Shown piece after piece: positions 39,996 to 48,329 of a stretch of 64,000 nt of DNA. The notes under the pieces were generated by a model. It searched no databases. It was given only the letters and a program-made list of their open reading frames with translations, and was not told the origin of the DNA. The DNA comes from Streptomyces sp. col6 (lineage in GTDB: Bacteria; Actinomycetota; Actinomycetes; Streptomycetales; Streptomycetaceae). The stretch spans positions 483,871 through 547,870 of the forward strand of contig NZ_RDBL01000002.1 of NCBI RefSeq assembly GCF_008042035.1. Reading direction: 5' to 3'. A program made the position numbers and the translations under genes. The stretch's first letter is position 1. Every line of letters starts with the position of its first letter.

Positions 39996-41132
39996 ATGAC
40001 GGACCAGACCGAGCGTCCCCCGGTGCCTGTCCGGCAGACCTCCGCCGGACAGGCCCACACCCGGGACGCACCCCCCGTGGTCTGCGGCGAGGTCGTCGCA
40101 CCGCGTCCCCTCGGCGAGGTGCGCACCTGGCCCAGGAGCTTCGCGGACCGGCTCACCGCCCCGCTCCCCGGCGTCAGGGGCGTGTCACGACTGGCCCGCG
40201 AGCACGCCATCCGGCCCAACGCGGAGGGCCTGCGGCACATCCACCGTCTGCCGTACGCCCCCGAGCCCCTGCCGCCCGTCCCGGCCGGGGCCGGCTGCGT
40301 CACCTGGGCCGGACACGCCAGCTGGATCATCCGCACCGGCGGCCTCACCGTCCTCGCCGATCCCGTCTGGTCCCGCCGCATCCTCGGCACCCCGGCCAGG
40401 ATCACCCCCGTCGGCGTCCGCTGGGAGGACCTGCCGCCCGTCGACGCCGTCGTCATCAGCCACAACCACTACGACCACCTCGACGCCCCCACCCTGCGCA
40501 GACTGCCCCGGCACACCCCGCTGTTCGTCCCGGCGGGTCTCGGCCAGTGGTGCCGCCGCCGCGGCTTCGCCACCGTCACGGAACTCGACTGGTGGGAGTC
40601 GGCACAGCTGGACGGCGTCCGCTTCGACTTCGTGCCGTCCCACCACTGGTCCAAGCGCACCCTGACCGACACCTGCCGCTCGCTGTGGGGCGGCTGGGTC
40701 ATCCAGGACACCACCGGGGAGGGGCACGGCGGGCGGATCTACTTCGCCGGCGACACCGGATACGGCCACTGGTTCACCGAGATCGGCCGCCGCCACCCCG
40801 GCATCGACCTCGCCCTGCTGCCGATCGGCGCGTACGAGCCCCGCTGGTGGCTCGGCGACGTCCACACCGACCCCGAGGAGGCGGTTCAGGCGTACGAGGA
40901 CCTCGGCGCCCGCGCCATGGCCCCGATGCACTGGGCGACCTTCCTGCTCTCCGCGGAACCGGTCCTCGAACCGCTCACCCGGCTCCGTACCGCCTGGCAG
41001 CGCGCCGGCCACCCCCGCGACCGTCTCTGGGACCTGCCCATCGGCGGCTCACGCCTGCTGGAACCCCGGCCGGCCGACGTCACCGCGCCCACCGCGCCCG
41101 CGTCCGGCGCCACACCGCGGGCGCCCCGCTGA
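39996..41132 (+). CDS. metallo-beta-lactamase-fold hydrolase, NAPE-PLD/UlaG-like
   Basis: A 378-residue MBL-fold protein. The N-terminal 95 residues precede VTWAGHASWIIRTGG. The zinc motif SHNHYDHLD starts at residue 155, followed by PSHHWSKRT, YFAGDTGYG and a final APMHWATF. The arrangement and the Trp-rich SHHWSKRTLTD loop resemble NAPE-hydrolysing phospholipase D and outer-membrane-associated lipid hydrolases, suggesting phosphodiester or lipid substrates. The last 53 bp overlap the 3' end of the DedA gene on the opposite strand. Confidence 0.88.
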   Translation: MTDQTERPPVPVRQTSAGQAHTRDAPPVVCGEVVAPRPLGEVRTWPRSFADRLTAPLPGVRGVSRLAREHAIRPNAEGLRHIHRLPYAPEPLPPVPAGAGCVTWAGHASWIIRTGGLTVLADPVWSRRILGTPARITPVGVRWEDLPPVDAVVISHNHYDHLDAPTLRRLPRHTPLFVPAGLGQWCRRRGFATVTELDWWESAQLDGVRFDFVPSHHWSKRTLTDTCRSLWGGWVIQDTTGEGHGGRIYFAGDTGYGHWFTEIGRRHPGIDLALLPIGAYEPRWWLGDVHTDPEEAVQAYEDLGARAMAPMHWATFLLSAEPVLEPLTRLRTAWQRAGHPRDRLWDLPIGGSRLLEPRPADVTAPTAPASGATPRAPR

Positions 41133-41706
41133 TCAGCAGGGTCAGGCCCACCGCCGCGACCACCCCCTGCCACGGCTCCGGGAACAGCGAACCGCCCAGA
41201 ATGCCGATGAGCTGATACGTCGCCGCCCACGCCAGACACGCCGGCACGTCGCCCCGGGCGAACCGCCGCAGCTCCATCCGGCCCAGCAGGCACGCCAGCA
41301 TCACCGGAATCCGCCCGGCCGGCACCAGCCGCGACAGCACCAGCACCATCGCCCCGTGCTCGTCCAGCTTCTGCTGCGCCTGCTCAAGGCGTTCCGGCGC
41401 CGCCCGGTCCCGGATCGTCCGCAGCCACCGCGACCCGTGATTCGACCGCACCCCCCGCTGCCCCAGCCAGTACAGGGATATGTCCCCCAGGAACGCCGCC
41501 GACGACGCCACCGCGAACACCACCAGCAAGGAGAACGGCGACGACTGGTGGAACGCCACCACGGCCGCCGAACTCACCAGCGCGCCCGTCGGCACCACCG
41601 GCACCAGAGCGCCCAGCGCCACCAGCAGGAACAACGACGGATAACCGACCGCCTGCTGCGTCGACTCCGCGGGGAGCCGCGCCGTCTCCCGCAGGAACTC
41701 GATCAC
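41080..41706 (-). CDS. DedA/SNARE-associated family membrane protein
   Basis: A 208-residue polytopic membrane protein of the DedA family, thought to move lipids or support proton-motive-force homeostasis. The VALGALVPVVPTGALVSSAAVVA re-entrant segment and LSRLVPAGRIPVMLACLLGRM are the diagnostic motifs. GTG 41706 is chosen because it overlaps the stop of the upstream MBL gene (GTGA); GTG 41715 is an alternative. The C-terminal 17 codons overlap the convergent MBL-fold gene, so the two mRNAs are complementary there. Confidence 0.85.
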   Translation of the reverse strand: MIEFLRETARLPAESTQQAVGYPSLFLLVALGALVPVVPTGALVSSAAVVAFHQSSPFSLLVVFAVASSAAFLGDISLYWLGQRGVRSNHGSRWLRTIRDRAAPERLEQAQQKLDEHGAMVLVLSRLVPAGRIPVMLACLLGRMELRRFARGDVPACLAWAATYQLIGILGGSLFPEPWQGVVAAVGLTLLISGAPAVWRRTRARWAR

Positions 41707-42485
41707 CCGGAGCACCCCGGCCGCACCCGCTCGCCGTGCGCCAGCCGGTGCACCACGACCTCCGGCGCCGCCATCGCCGCCTTCCGCACGAACTCCTCGC
41801 CCGGCGCGTGGAACTCGTGCGGCCGGACCCCGTCCATCCCGATCGGCCAGTACGTGCCGTAGTGCACCGGCACCGCCGCGCGCGGCCGAAGCCGGGTCAG
41901 CGCCTGCGCCGCCCGCCCCGCGTCGAGGTGCCCGTGGCCCAGATAGGGCCCCCAGCCGCCGACCGGCAGCAGCGCCACGTCCACCGGGCCCACCGCCCGC
42001 GCCATGTCGTCGAAGAGCCCGGTGTCCCCGGCGAAGTACGTACGCGCCGCGCCCTCCACCACGTACCCCAGGGCGGGGGAGCGGTGCGGGCCCAGCGGCA
42101 ACCGCCTGCCGTCGTGCAGCGCGGGGACGGCCCGGACCCGCACCCCGCCGACGCGCATCTCGTCGCCCGCCACCACCTCGGTGATCCGCAGCCCCCGCGC
42201 CCGGCGCAGCAGCCGCAGCCCGGGAACCGACCGGACCGAGCCACGCGGCACAAGCACCCGGGCCCCCGGGGCGACGCGCGCGAGGGACGGCAGATGCAGA
42301 TGGTCGGAGTGCAGATGGGAGATCAGGACCACATCGGCCACGGCCGCGTCCGGACCGGGCAGCGCACCCCGGCGGCGCCGCAGATGCGCGAAGCGCCGTA
42401 CGAACAGCGGATCGGTCAGGAAGCGGACCCCGGAGTCCTCGATCGTGCACGTGGCATGACCCCACCAGGTGATCTCCACCGGCAC
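41703..42485 (-). CDS. metallo-beta-lactamase-fold protein, UlaG-like
   Basis: A 260-residue MBL-fold hydrolase. EITWWGHATCTIED, the zinc motif SHLHSDHLHLP, PALHDGRR, YFAGDTGLFDD and PVHYGTYWP follow the UlaG/NAPE-PLD-type order. The substrate is unknown. GTG 42485 is chosen because AAAGGAGG stands seven bases upstream; ATG 42506 would place the ribosome binding site inside the gene. Its stop overlaps the DedA start, so the two form an operon. The neighbouring plus-strand gene encodes a second, distinct MBL protein. Confidence 0.87.
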   Translation of the reverse strand: MPVEITWWGHATCTIEDSGVRFLTDPLFVRRFAHLRRRRGALPGPDAAVADVVLISHLHSDHLHLPSLARVAPGARVLVPRGSVRSVPGLRLLRRARGLRITEVVAGDEMRVGGVRVRAVPALHDGRRLPLGPHRSPALGYVVEGAARTYFAGDTGLFDDMARAVGPVDVALLPVGGWGPYLGHGHLDAGRAAQALTRLRPRAAVPVHYGTYWPIGMDGVRPHEFHAPGEEFVRKAAMAAPEVVVHRLAHGERVRPGCSG

Positions 42486-42706
42486 GCCACCGCCTCCTTT
42501 GCTCATGGACCCCTGCGACCCCACCACACCTGCCCCGACGAGCCTACGACCAGTCCTGTCCGGGCGGCCCGCGCACCCCGGCGCACCCGTGGATCACGGT
42601 TCCGGTCCCGTGCCCCCGTGCGCCCCCTCACCGCCCCGGAACGCGCCCTCGGTCACGGTGTGCGGCCGCATAGGGTCGGGGAACGCCGAGCACGGGGAGA
42701 AGGGCC

Positions 42707-43111
42707 ATGGGGGACGTACGCGTGGCGGCCATCGCCAGCCTGACGCCGCTGGAGGAACTCGACAGCGATCCGTTCCTCGTGGACACCCGGGGCCAGCACG
42801 CCATGTGCGCCCGCTGGGCCGCCGACCAGGGCTACGTCGTCACCCGGCAGCTGCGCCTCTACGGGCTGCGCCCCGACCACCCCGCACTCTGGGCCGACAT
42901 CGACAGCGGTGAGGTCGAGCTGTTCGTCGCCCCCAGCGACCGGGTCCTCGCCCGCGCCCTGGCCTCGGTGCCGCAATTCACCGCCGAGTGCGAGCGGCGC
43001 GGCGTACGCCTGGAGATCGCCGGGTTCGACGAGCCGTCCTACACCGCCGACGGCAAGGCCGGCGTCCACCGCAGGCTCTCCATGCCGACCGCCGGCTACG
43101 ACGGCTGCTGA
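42707..43111 (+). CDS. hypothetical protein resembling a degenerate serine-recombinase N-domain
   Basis: A 134-residue protein. Its pattern follows the resolvase catalytic domain: an initial strand (VRVAAIASL), a RGQHAMCARWAADQGYVVTRQL helix-strand pair equivalent to the Q…A…G… segment, DIDSGEVELFVAPSDRVLARAL equivalent to the l.sG.vD.lvv...dRlaR element, and CERRGVRLEIAG. The helix-turn-helix DNA-binding part and the rest of a recombinase are absent, and the nucleophile serine in RVS is not in its usual place. A non-recombinase function in a resolvase-like fold is inferred. GAAGGG precedes the ATG. Confidence 0.6.
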   Translation: MGDVRVAAIASLTPLEELDSDPFLVDTRGQHAMCARWAADQGYVVTRQLRLYGLRPDHPALWADIDSGEVELFVAPSDRVLARALASVPQFTAECERRGVRLEIAGFDEPSYTADGKAGVHRRLSMPTAGYDGC

Positions 43112-43195
43112 CCGGCCGCGGGACCGCCCGGACCGCTGTGAAAGGCTGGGGCGGGCCCCGGAACGGCAGGGCCCGGACGTGAGGTGACGAACGGC

Positions 43196-45286
43196 GTGGG
43201 CGACAGGCGATGGCGGCGGGCCGGCAGCGCCCTGATGCGCGTGATCGCGGTCTGGGCCGTCTCGACGCTCACGATGCTGGCGCTCGCGGGCATCCTCCCC
43301 GACTTCCGGCTCCAGTCGCCCGACGGCGACAGCATCACCAGGACCGCCTTCGCCGCGGCCTGGGGCGCGGGCGCCTTCGGACTGCTCTCCGCCCTGGTCT
43401 GGCCCGTGCTCGTACGGGCGCTGCTCATCGTGCCGGCCTTCGTCCTCGGCCTGCTCGTCTTCTTCCTCAACGGCTCGCTGCTGCTGGTCGCCCTCCGCCT
43501 CATCCCGGACGGCCGGGGCGCCGCCGCCCCGGAGACCGCCGTCGCCGTCGCGGCCGTGATGTCCGCCGTCGCCTCCGCCACCTCCACCGCCCTCGCCGTG
43601 CGCGACGACAACGCCTACCGCCGCCGCCTCTCCCGCCTGGCCGACCGGCGCCGCCGCCGCACCGGCACGGGCGACGCGCGCGGCGGCCCGCCGGGCACCG
43701 TCTTCATCCAGCTGGACGGGGTCGGCCACGACGCCCTCGTGGCGGCCGCCGCCGGGGGCGTGATGCCGACCGTCGCCCACTGGCTGGCGGAATCCGGAGG
43801 ACACCGGCTCACGCCCTGGCGCACCGACTGGTCCAGCCAGACCGGCGCCAGCCAGCTCGGCATCCTGCACGGCAGCAACCACGACGTGCCCGCCTTCCGC
43901 TGGTACGAGAAGGAGACCGGCGTCGTCATGGTCTCCAGCAAGCCCGCCAGCGCCCTGGAGCTCCAGCGCCGTGCCATCACCCGCACCCGGGACGGCGGAC
44001 TCCTCACCCTCGACGGCGCCAGCCGCGGCAACCTCTTCAGCGGCGGCGCCAACCAGCTCGCGCTCGTCCTGTCCATGGCCGCCCGGCTCGGCAAGGGCCG
44101 CCGGTCCCGCGCCGGGTACTTCGCCTACTTCTCCGACCCCGCCAACGCCGTCCGCACCGCCGGCTCCTTCGCCGCGGAGGTCTGCCGGGAGATCGCCCAG
44201 TCCACCCGCTCCCGCCTCTGCAAGGAGACGCCCCGCATCAAGCGCGGCGGCCTCTACCCCTTCATCCGCGCCTTCGCGACCGTCGTCGAACGCGATGTGG
44301 TGGTCGCCGCCGTGATCGGTGACATGTTCGCCGGACGGACCGCGGTCTACGCCGACCTCGTCGCGTACGACGAGGTCGCGCACCACTCGGGACCGCGCAG
44401 CCGGGACGCGGAGAAGGTGCTCGCCCGCCTCGACCGGGCGCTCGCCCTGATCACCAAGGTCGCCGAGCAGGCCCCGCGCGCCTACCGGATCGTGCTCCTG
44501 TCCGACCACGGCCAGAGCCCGGGGGACACCTTCGCCGGCGTGTACGGGCTGACCCTCAAGGACCTCGTGCGGGCGGGCAGCGGACTGCCCGTGCCCCGGC
44601 GCGCGCAGCGCACCCGCAGCGCCTCCGAGGCACGCGACGCGGTCCGGATCGCGCTCCACCGGCCCGTCACCGAAGGCCGGGAGGAGCAGGTCGCGACCCC
44701 CTCCGACCCGGTCGTCCTCGCCTCCGGCAACCTCGGCCTGATCTCGTTCCCCGACATCGAGGGCCGCGCGACCCTGGAGCAGTTGGAGCACCGCCACCCC
44801 GCGCTGCTCTCCACCCTCGCCAGCCACCCGGGCATCGGCTTCCTGCTCGTCCGCGGCGAGCGGGACGGCTCGGTGGTGCTGGCCCGCGACGGGGTCCGGG
44901 TGCCGGTGGCGGAACTGGCGGACGGGAAGGGACCGCTGGCCCCGTTCGGTCCGGGCGCGGCTGACGCGGTCCGGCGCACGGACACCTTCCCGCACGTCGC
45001 CGACGTCATGGTCAACTCCATGTACGACCCCGCCACCGGCACCGTGCACGCCTTCGAGGAGCAGATCGGCTCGCACGGCGGCCTGGGCGGCGGCCAGTCC
45101 CGGCCGTTCCTGCTGTGGCCGCGCGAGCTGACGGACCCGCTGGACGCCGTCACCGACGAGGACGGGAAGCGCCCGGACGAACTCGTCGGCGCCGAGGCCG
45201 TGCACCGGGTTCTGCGCCACTGGCTCCAGGAGGCGTCCGGCCCCCAGGTGCCGGTGTCCTCGGACGGGGAGCCCGGCCGCGCGTGA
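43196..45286 (+). CDS. phage-holin-4-like membrane domain fused to an alkaline-phosphatase-superfamily hydrolase
   Basis: A 696-residue membrane enzyme. The first 130 or so residues contain four TM helices of the mycobacterial-holin/superfamily IV type (VWAVSTLTMLALAGILPDF…LLSALVWPVLVRALL…VFFLNGSLLLVALRLIP). A basic linker leads to a phosphodiesterase/alkaline phosphatase domain. Metal-site residues are visible in FIQLDGVGHDAL, AYDEVAHHSGPRS and LLSDHGQSPGD. It is probably membrane-anchored, acting on phosphodiesters or nucleotides at the cell surface; the orientation was not determined. GTG 43196 has GAGGTGA eight bases upstream and is preferred to GTG 43184. Its stop abuts the convergent LacI gene with no gap. 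Confidence 0.88.
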   Translation: MGDRRWRRAGSALMRVIAVWAVSTLTMLALAGILPDFRLQSPDGDSITRTAFAAAWGAGAFGLLSALVWPVLVRALLIVPAFVLGLLVFFLNGSLLLVALRLIPDGRGAAAPETAVAVAAVMSAVASATSTALAVRDDNAYRRRLSRLADRRRRRTGTGDARGGPPGTVFIQLDGVGHDALVAAAAGGVMPTVAHWLAESGGHRLTPWRTDWSSQTGASQLGILHGSNHDVPAFRWYEKETGVVMVSSKPASALELQRRAITRTRDGGLLTLDGASRGNLFSGGANQLALVLSMAARLGKGRRSRAGYFAYFSDPANAVRTAGSFAAEVCREIAQSTRSRLCKETPRIKRGGLYPFIRAFATVVERDVVVAAVIGDMFAGRTAVYADLVAYDEVAHHSGPRSRDAEKVLARLDRALALITKVAEQAPRAYRIVLLSDHGQSPGDTFAGVYGLTLKDLVRAGSGLPVPRRAQRTRSASEARDAVRIALHRPVTEGREEQVATPSDPVVLASGNLGLISFPDIEGRATLEQLEHRHPALLSTLASHPGIGFLLVRGERDGSVVLARDGVRVPVAELADGKGPLAPFGPGAADAVRRTDTFPHVADVMVNSMYDPATGTVHAFEEQIGSHGGLGGGQSRPFLLWPRELTDPLDAVTDEDGKRPDELVGAEAVHRVLRHWLQEASGPQVPVSSDGEPGRA

Positions 45287-46339
45287 TCAGGCCGACTGCC
45301 GCCGTACGAGTGTCGGGTGGAAGATCACGGAGGGCGGCGGGTCCGCCGGCTTGCCGATCTGCCTGAGCAGCAGCCGGGCCATCTCCGCCGACATCTCCTC
45401 CACAGGCTGGCGGACCGTCGTCAGCGGCGGATCGCAGGCCAGCGCCGCACTGCTGTCGTCGAACCCGACGAGCGCGACGTCGTCCGGGACCTCCTTCCCG
45501 GCCCGCAGCAGCACCGGTACGGCCCCGAGCGCCATCAGGTCCGAGGCGATGAACACCGCGTCCAGGTCCGGACGCTCCGCCAGCAGCCGCCGCATCGCCG
45601 CCGCGCCCCCGGCATGGGTGAAGTCGCCCTCGGCGGTCGCCACGTCCCGGATGCCGTGCGCCGCGAGCGCGTCCAGGAATCCGTCGAGGCGCGCCTGACC
45701 GGCGGGCATGTCCTGCGGGCCCGACACCGTGCCGATCCGGCGGCGGCCCAGCGCGGCGAGATGGTCCGCGGCCAGCCGCGCCCCGGCCCGCTGGTCCGCC
45801 TCGACATAGGTGAGCGGGGTCGGCCTGCGGGGCTGCCCCGCGAGGACGGCGGGCAGCCGGGTCCCGTGCAGCAGCCCGGGGAGCGGATCCTCCGCGTGCG
45901 ACGAGATCAGCACCACCCCGTCGACGTGCCCGTGGCGCAGGTACGACAGGAGCTGGTCCCGCGACTCCCGGTCGTCGGCCAGCATCAGGACCAGCTGGAT
46001 GCCCGCGGGGCGCAGTACCTCCAGGAGCCCGGCGACCACGCGCCCGAAGTACGGATCGGAGAACATCCGGCCGACGAACGGCTCGGGCACGGTGCGCCGT
46101 TCCCGCTCCGAGACGACCAGCGCGATCGAGTCGGTCCGCCGGGTCACCAGCGAACGGGCGGCGCGGTTGGGCACGTAACCGGTGGCGTCCACCGCGGCCT
46201 CCACGGTCCGCCGCAGCGCCGGGTCCACCGTGGTCGCCCCGTTGATCACCCGGGACACCGTCGCCCGTGACACCCCGGCCACTCCGGCGACGTCCTCCAA
46301 GGTCACGGGACGGGCGGGCGGCGGCGCGTCGGCAGACAT
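45287..46339 (-). CDS. LacI family transcriptional regulator
   Basis: A 350-residue LacI repressor. The helix-turn-helix is VTLEDVAGVAGVSRATVSRVING, the hinge YVPNRAARSLVTRR, and a sugar-binding core domain follows with EVPDDVALVGFDDSSAA and TTVRQPVEEM. There are no adjacent sugar genes; nearest upstream are DUF305 and DUF1996 genes whose region carries three GAGAGCGCTCTC palindromes. A TATAAA box lies six bases before the ATG with no Shine-Dalgarno, so the mRNA is probably leaderless. An ACCGGT hexamer at 46364 may be a self-control site. Confidence 0.92.
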   Translation of the reverse strand: MSADAPPPARPVTLEDVAGVAGVSRATVSRVINGATTVDPALRRTVEAAVDATGYVPNRAARSLVTRRTDSIALVVSERERRTVPEPFVGRMFSDPYFGRVVAGLLEVLRPAGIQLVLMLADDRESRDQLLSYLRHGHVDGVVLISSHAEDPLPGLLHGTRLPAVLAGQPRRPTPLTYVEADQRAGARLAADHLAALGRRRIGTVSGPQDMPAGQARLDGFLDALAAHGIRDVATAEGDFTHAGGAAAMRRLLAERPDLDAVFIASDLMALGAVPVLLRAGKEVPDDVALVGFDDSSAALACDPPLTTVRQPVEEMSAEMARLLLRQIGKPADPPPSVIFHPTLVRRQSA

Positions 46340-46345
46340 GCAGTC

Positions 46346-46351
46346 TTTATA
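46346..46351 (-). promoter_or_regulatory. -10 box (TATAAA) of the second LacI gene
   Basis: On the minus strand, GGTATAAAGACTGC leads directly into the ATG, six bases after the hexamer, which fits leaderless transcription. No matching -35 is obvious. Confidence 0.5.
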
Positions 46352-46413
46352 CCGGGTGGTACGACCGGTGCGGTAACGGCCGCCGGGGCCTTGGGACTAC
46401 GTTGACCCCGAGG

Positions 46414-47007
46414 TCAGCCGGAACCTTCGGACAGGGCGGGCAGCCGGGCGATTTCGGACGTGCGGGCCGAGACCAGCGAGGCGGCGAGCCGCTTGGCGTC
46501 CTGCCGGGTACCGGCCCCGGTCTCGGAGCGTGACACCTGGGCGGTCTGGCGCAGATGGCCCCCGATCCGCTCCACCAGGAACTGGTCGAAGGCCGCGCCC
46601 TTCAGCGTGCGGGCTCGTTCGAGGTCGTCCTCCGTCACCATCCCCGGCATGTGGTGGCCCTCGTGCACATTGGTGTCCGGAAGCCCCATCCGGGCCAGCA
46701 GCGGGCGCATCCGGGCCAGTTCACCGTCCTGCGAGGTCCGCAGGTCGGCCGCCCAGCGCCGTACGCCGGCGTCGGCGGAGCGGTCGGCGGCGAGCGAGAG
46801 GAGAGCCACGGCCGACTCGTTCATGGGGGCCATCAGCTGCACCCAGGCGGCGTCGGTCGGATCGGCGGGGGCGCCGGTGGCCGGCGGGGGAGTGCTGGCC
46901 GTCCCGGCCGGCGGAGGAGTGCGCTCCGGCTCGGCCGCCGGGGAGCCGCAGCCGGCGAGGAGGAGCAGCAGCAGGGTGAACGCCGCCGCACTGCGGGTCG
47001 CTTTCAT
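46414..47007 (-). CDS. DUF305-type lipoprotein
   Basis: A 197-residue lipoprotein with lipobox LLAGC (Cys about 20) and a Pro/Thr-rich linker. A DUF305 four-helix domain follows: WVQLMAPMNESAVALLSLAADRSADAGVRRWAADLRTSQDGELARMRPLLARMGLP, then HEGHHMPGM, then LKGAAFDQFLVERIGGHLRQTAQV. DUF305 proteins are extracytoplasmic and often linked to metals. The first His pair usual in the family (M.PHH…A) is replaced by MAPMNESA here, while HEGHHMPGM is kept. It is 76 bp downstream of the DUF1996 gene on the same strand and may be co-transcribed. Confidence 0.85.
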   Translation of the reverse strand: MKATRSAAAFTLLLLLLAGCGSPAAEPERTPPPAGTASTPPPATGAPADPTDAAWVQLMAPMNESAVALLSLAADRSADAGVRRWAADLRTSQDGELARMRPLLARMGLPDTNVHEGHHMPGMVTEDDLERARTLKGAAFDQFLVERIGGHLRQTAQVSRSETGAGTRQDAKRLAASLVSARTSEIARLPALSEGSG

Positions 47008-47083
47008 CAGGGGCTCCCTCGGGGGAAGCCCGTCCGGGGCGCACGGCCCCGGACGGGCGGGTGGGGACGGGAGTGCGGAGGGA

Positions 47084-48028
47084 TCAAGGGGTGCCGTCGG
47101 CCCCGCACTTGATGATGGCGTTGATGCAGTCGCGGACGCGCTGCGCCAACTGGTCGTCGGGCCACACGTTGAAGAAGTCGCCGTGCATCGTGTAGCCGGG
47201 ACCGGACGCCAGCCGGAACCGGGACGGGTCGCCGTTGACCGGGTACCGCAGCACCTGACGGAGCTTGGGCACCGGCACCGGGTGGGTGGCCGGGCACTCG
47301 CCGTTGACCGGGTAGGACATGTGGCTCTTGTGGTCGGCCGAGTCGAGGTCCTTGCCGTTCCAGCACTGCGGGAAGTCGAGGTACGACTCCAGCATCGCGT
47401 CCGCCGGGCAGTTGACGAAGTCGTGCGACGGGTTGACCTCGCCGTGGTGCAGGCACGACCACCGCGAGATGGTGTTGTCGTTCGGCCCGGTCGCCTTCGC
47501 GTTGCCCGCGACGATCCGCAGGCCCCGGGGGAAGGGCTTGATCTGCCGGATGACGTCGTCGCGGACGCCCTCGCCGAGGTAGTAGAACGTGGTGCCGGTG
47601 GGCTCCACCTCCTTGTCACCGTCGTACAGGGTCGGCACCCAGTACGACGACAGGTCGATGTCGGGTGAACAGGTGCTCCGGGCCTTCTCCAGCGAGGCGA
47701 GGTCGGAGTGGCCGTTCGTGGAGTCGTTGCCGAAGAAGCTGTGCATGTGCGACGCGCCGGGCAGGCCCGGGAAGACGATCGGGTCGTCGGGCGCCCGGTG
47801 GGTGTAGGGGCACTCGGCCAGGAACTCGGCGACCCGGACGACGTCGGCGGCCGCCTTGGGGGCGGGGGCCGTGGCGTCGGCGGGGCCGGCGGACGCGCTG
47901 TTGGTGGTGGCCTGTAGGAAGGTCAGGGCGAGCGCTGCGGCGGCGAGCGCCGCCGTGCGGTACCGCCGGCGCGGTGGGGTTCCGCGGTGGCTGTCGTCGC
48001 CACTGCGTCGTTGACGGAAGAAGAGCAC
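47084..48028 (-). CDS. secreted DUF1996 protein
   Basis: A 314-residue exported protein. The basic start RRRYRTAALAAAALALTFLQATTNSASA is a signal sequence, followed by the DUF1996 domain: FLAECPYTHRAPDDPIVFPGLPGASHMHSFFGN near its start, SYWVPTLYDG, then six or more Cys and HMSYPVNGECPATHPV. The family is shared with cellulolytic fungi and actinomycetes and often sits beside carbohydrate-active enzymes; its activity is unproven. GTG 48028 has AGGAG four bases upstream; ATG 48074 lacks a ribosome binding site. Three palindromic LacI-type operators lie upstream. Confidence 0.87.
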   Translation of the reverse strand: MLFFRQRRSGDDSHRGTPPRRRYRTAALAAAALALTFLQATTNSASAGPADATAPAPKAAADVVRVAEFLAECPYTHRAPDDPIVFPGLPGASHMHSFFGNDSTNGHSDLASLEKARSTCSPDIDLSSYWVPTLYDGDKEVEPTGTTFYYLGEGVRDDVIRQIKPFPRGLRIVAGNAKATGPNDNTISRWSCLHHGEVNPSHDFVNCPADAMLESYLDFPQCWNGKDLDSADHKSHMSYPVNGECPATHPVPVPKLRQVLRYPVNGDPSRFRLASGPGYTMHGDFFNVWPDDQLAQRVRDCINAIIKCGADGTP

Positions 48029-48092
48029 GGCACTCCTGTTCGGGGAAGCGGTGGGGGGATGTGCCCTGATCATGGGCGGGCTGATCAGGTGA

Positions 48093-48106
48093 GAGAGCGC
48101 TCTCTG
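48093..48106. promoter_or_regulatory. LacI-type operator A, AGAGAGCGCTCTCT
   Basis: A perfect 14-bp palindrome with a GCGC centre, 65 bp upstream of the DUF1996 GTG. It is close in form to the cellulose regulator CebR/CelR consensus TGGGAGCGCTCCCA but with AGA/TCT arms. Confidence 0.75.
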
Positions 48107-48203
48107 TGGGGGGAACGTAAGAGCATGGCGAGGGCATGTCAATACAGGTGACGAAGCTTGAATTACGCGCGATGCGGGGCCGGATGAGGGCTGCTCGGGG
48201 CGG

Positions 48204-48215
48204 GAGAGCGCTCTC
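48204..48215. promoter_or_regulatory. LacI-type operator B, GAGAGCGCTCTC
   Basis: A perfect 12-bp palindrome, 111 bp centre-to-centre from operator A. Confidence 0.7.
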
Positions 48216-48256
48216 TCGTGGATTGCGTGGCCGAACCTGCGGGGTTCCGGGCCGAT

Positions 48257-48266
48257 AGAGCGCTCT
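48257..48266. promoter_or_regulatory. LacI-type operator C, AGAGCGCTCT
   Basis: A 10-bp palindromic core, 52 bp centre-to-centre from operator B and 64 bp upstream of the DNA ligase ATG. The 301-bp region between DUF1996 and the ligase holds the three sites and no supported gene. Confidence 0.6.
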
Positions 48267-48329
48267 CCAAGGGGCCTCGGCCCTCGGTGGCCGGGGGCGT
48301 TGTCAGTGGTGGACGGCAGGATGGAGGGC

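Noticed and set aside
43196..43600. Holin-like TM region as evidence of a prophage
   Set aside because: No other phage gene is nearby; the region is fused to a phosphatase domain, a known chromosomal arrangement.
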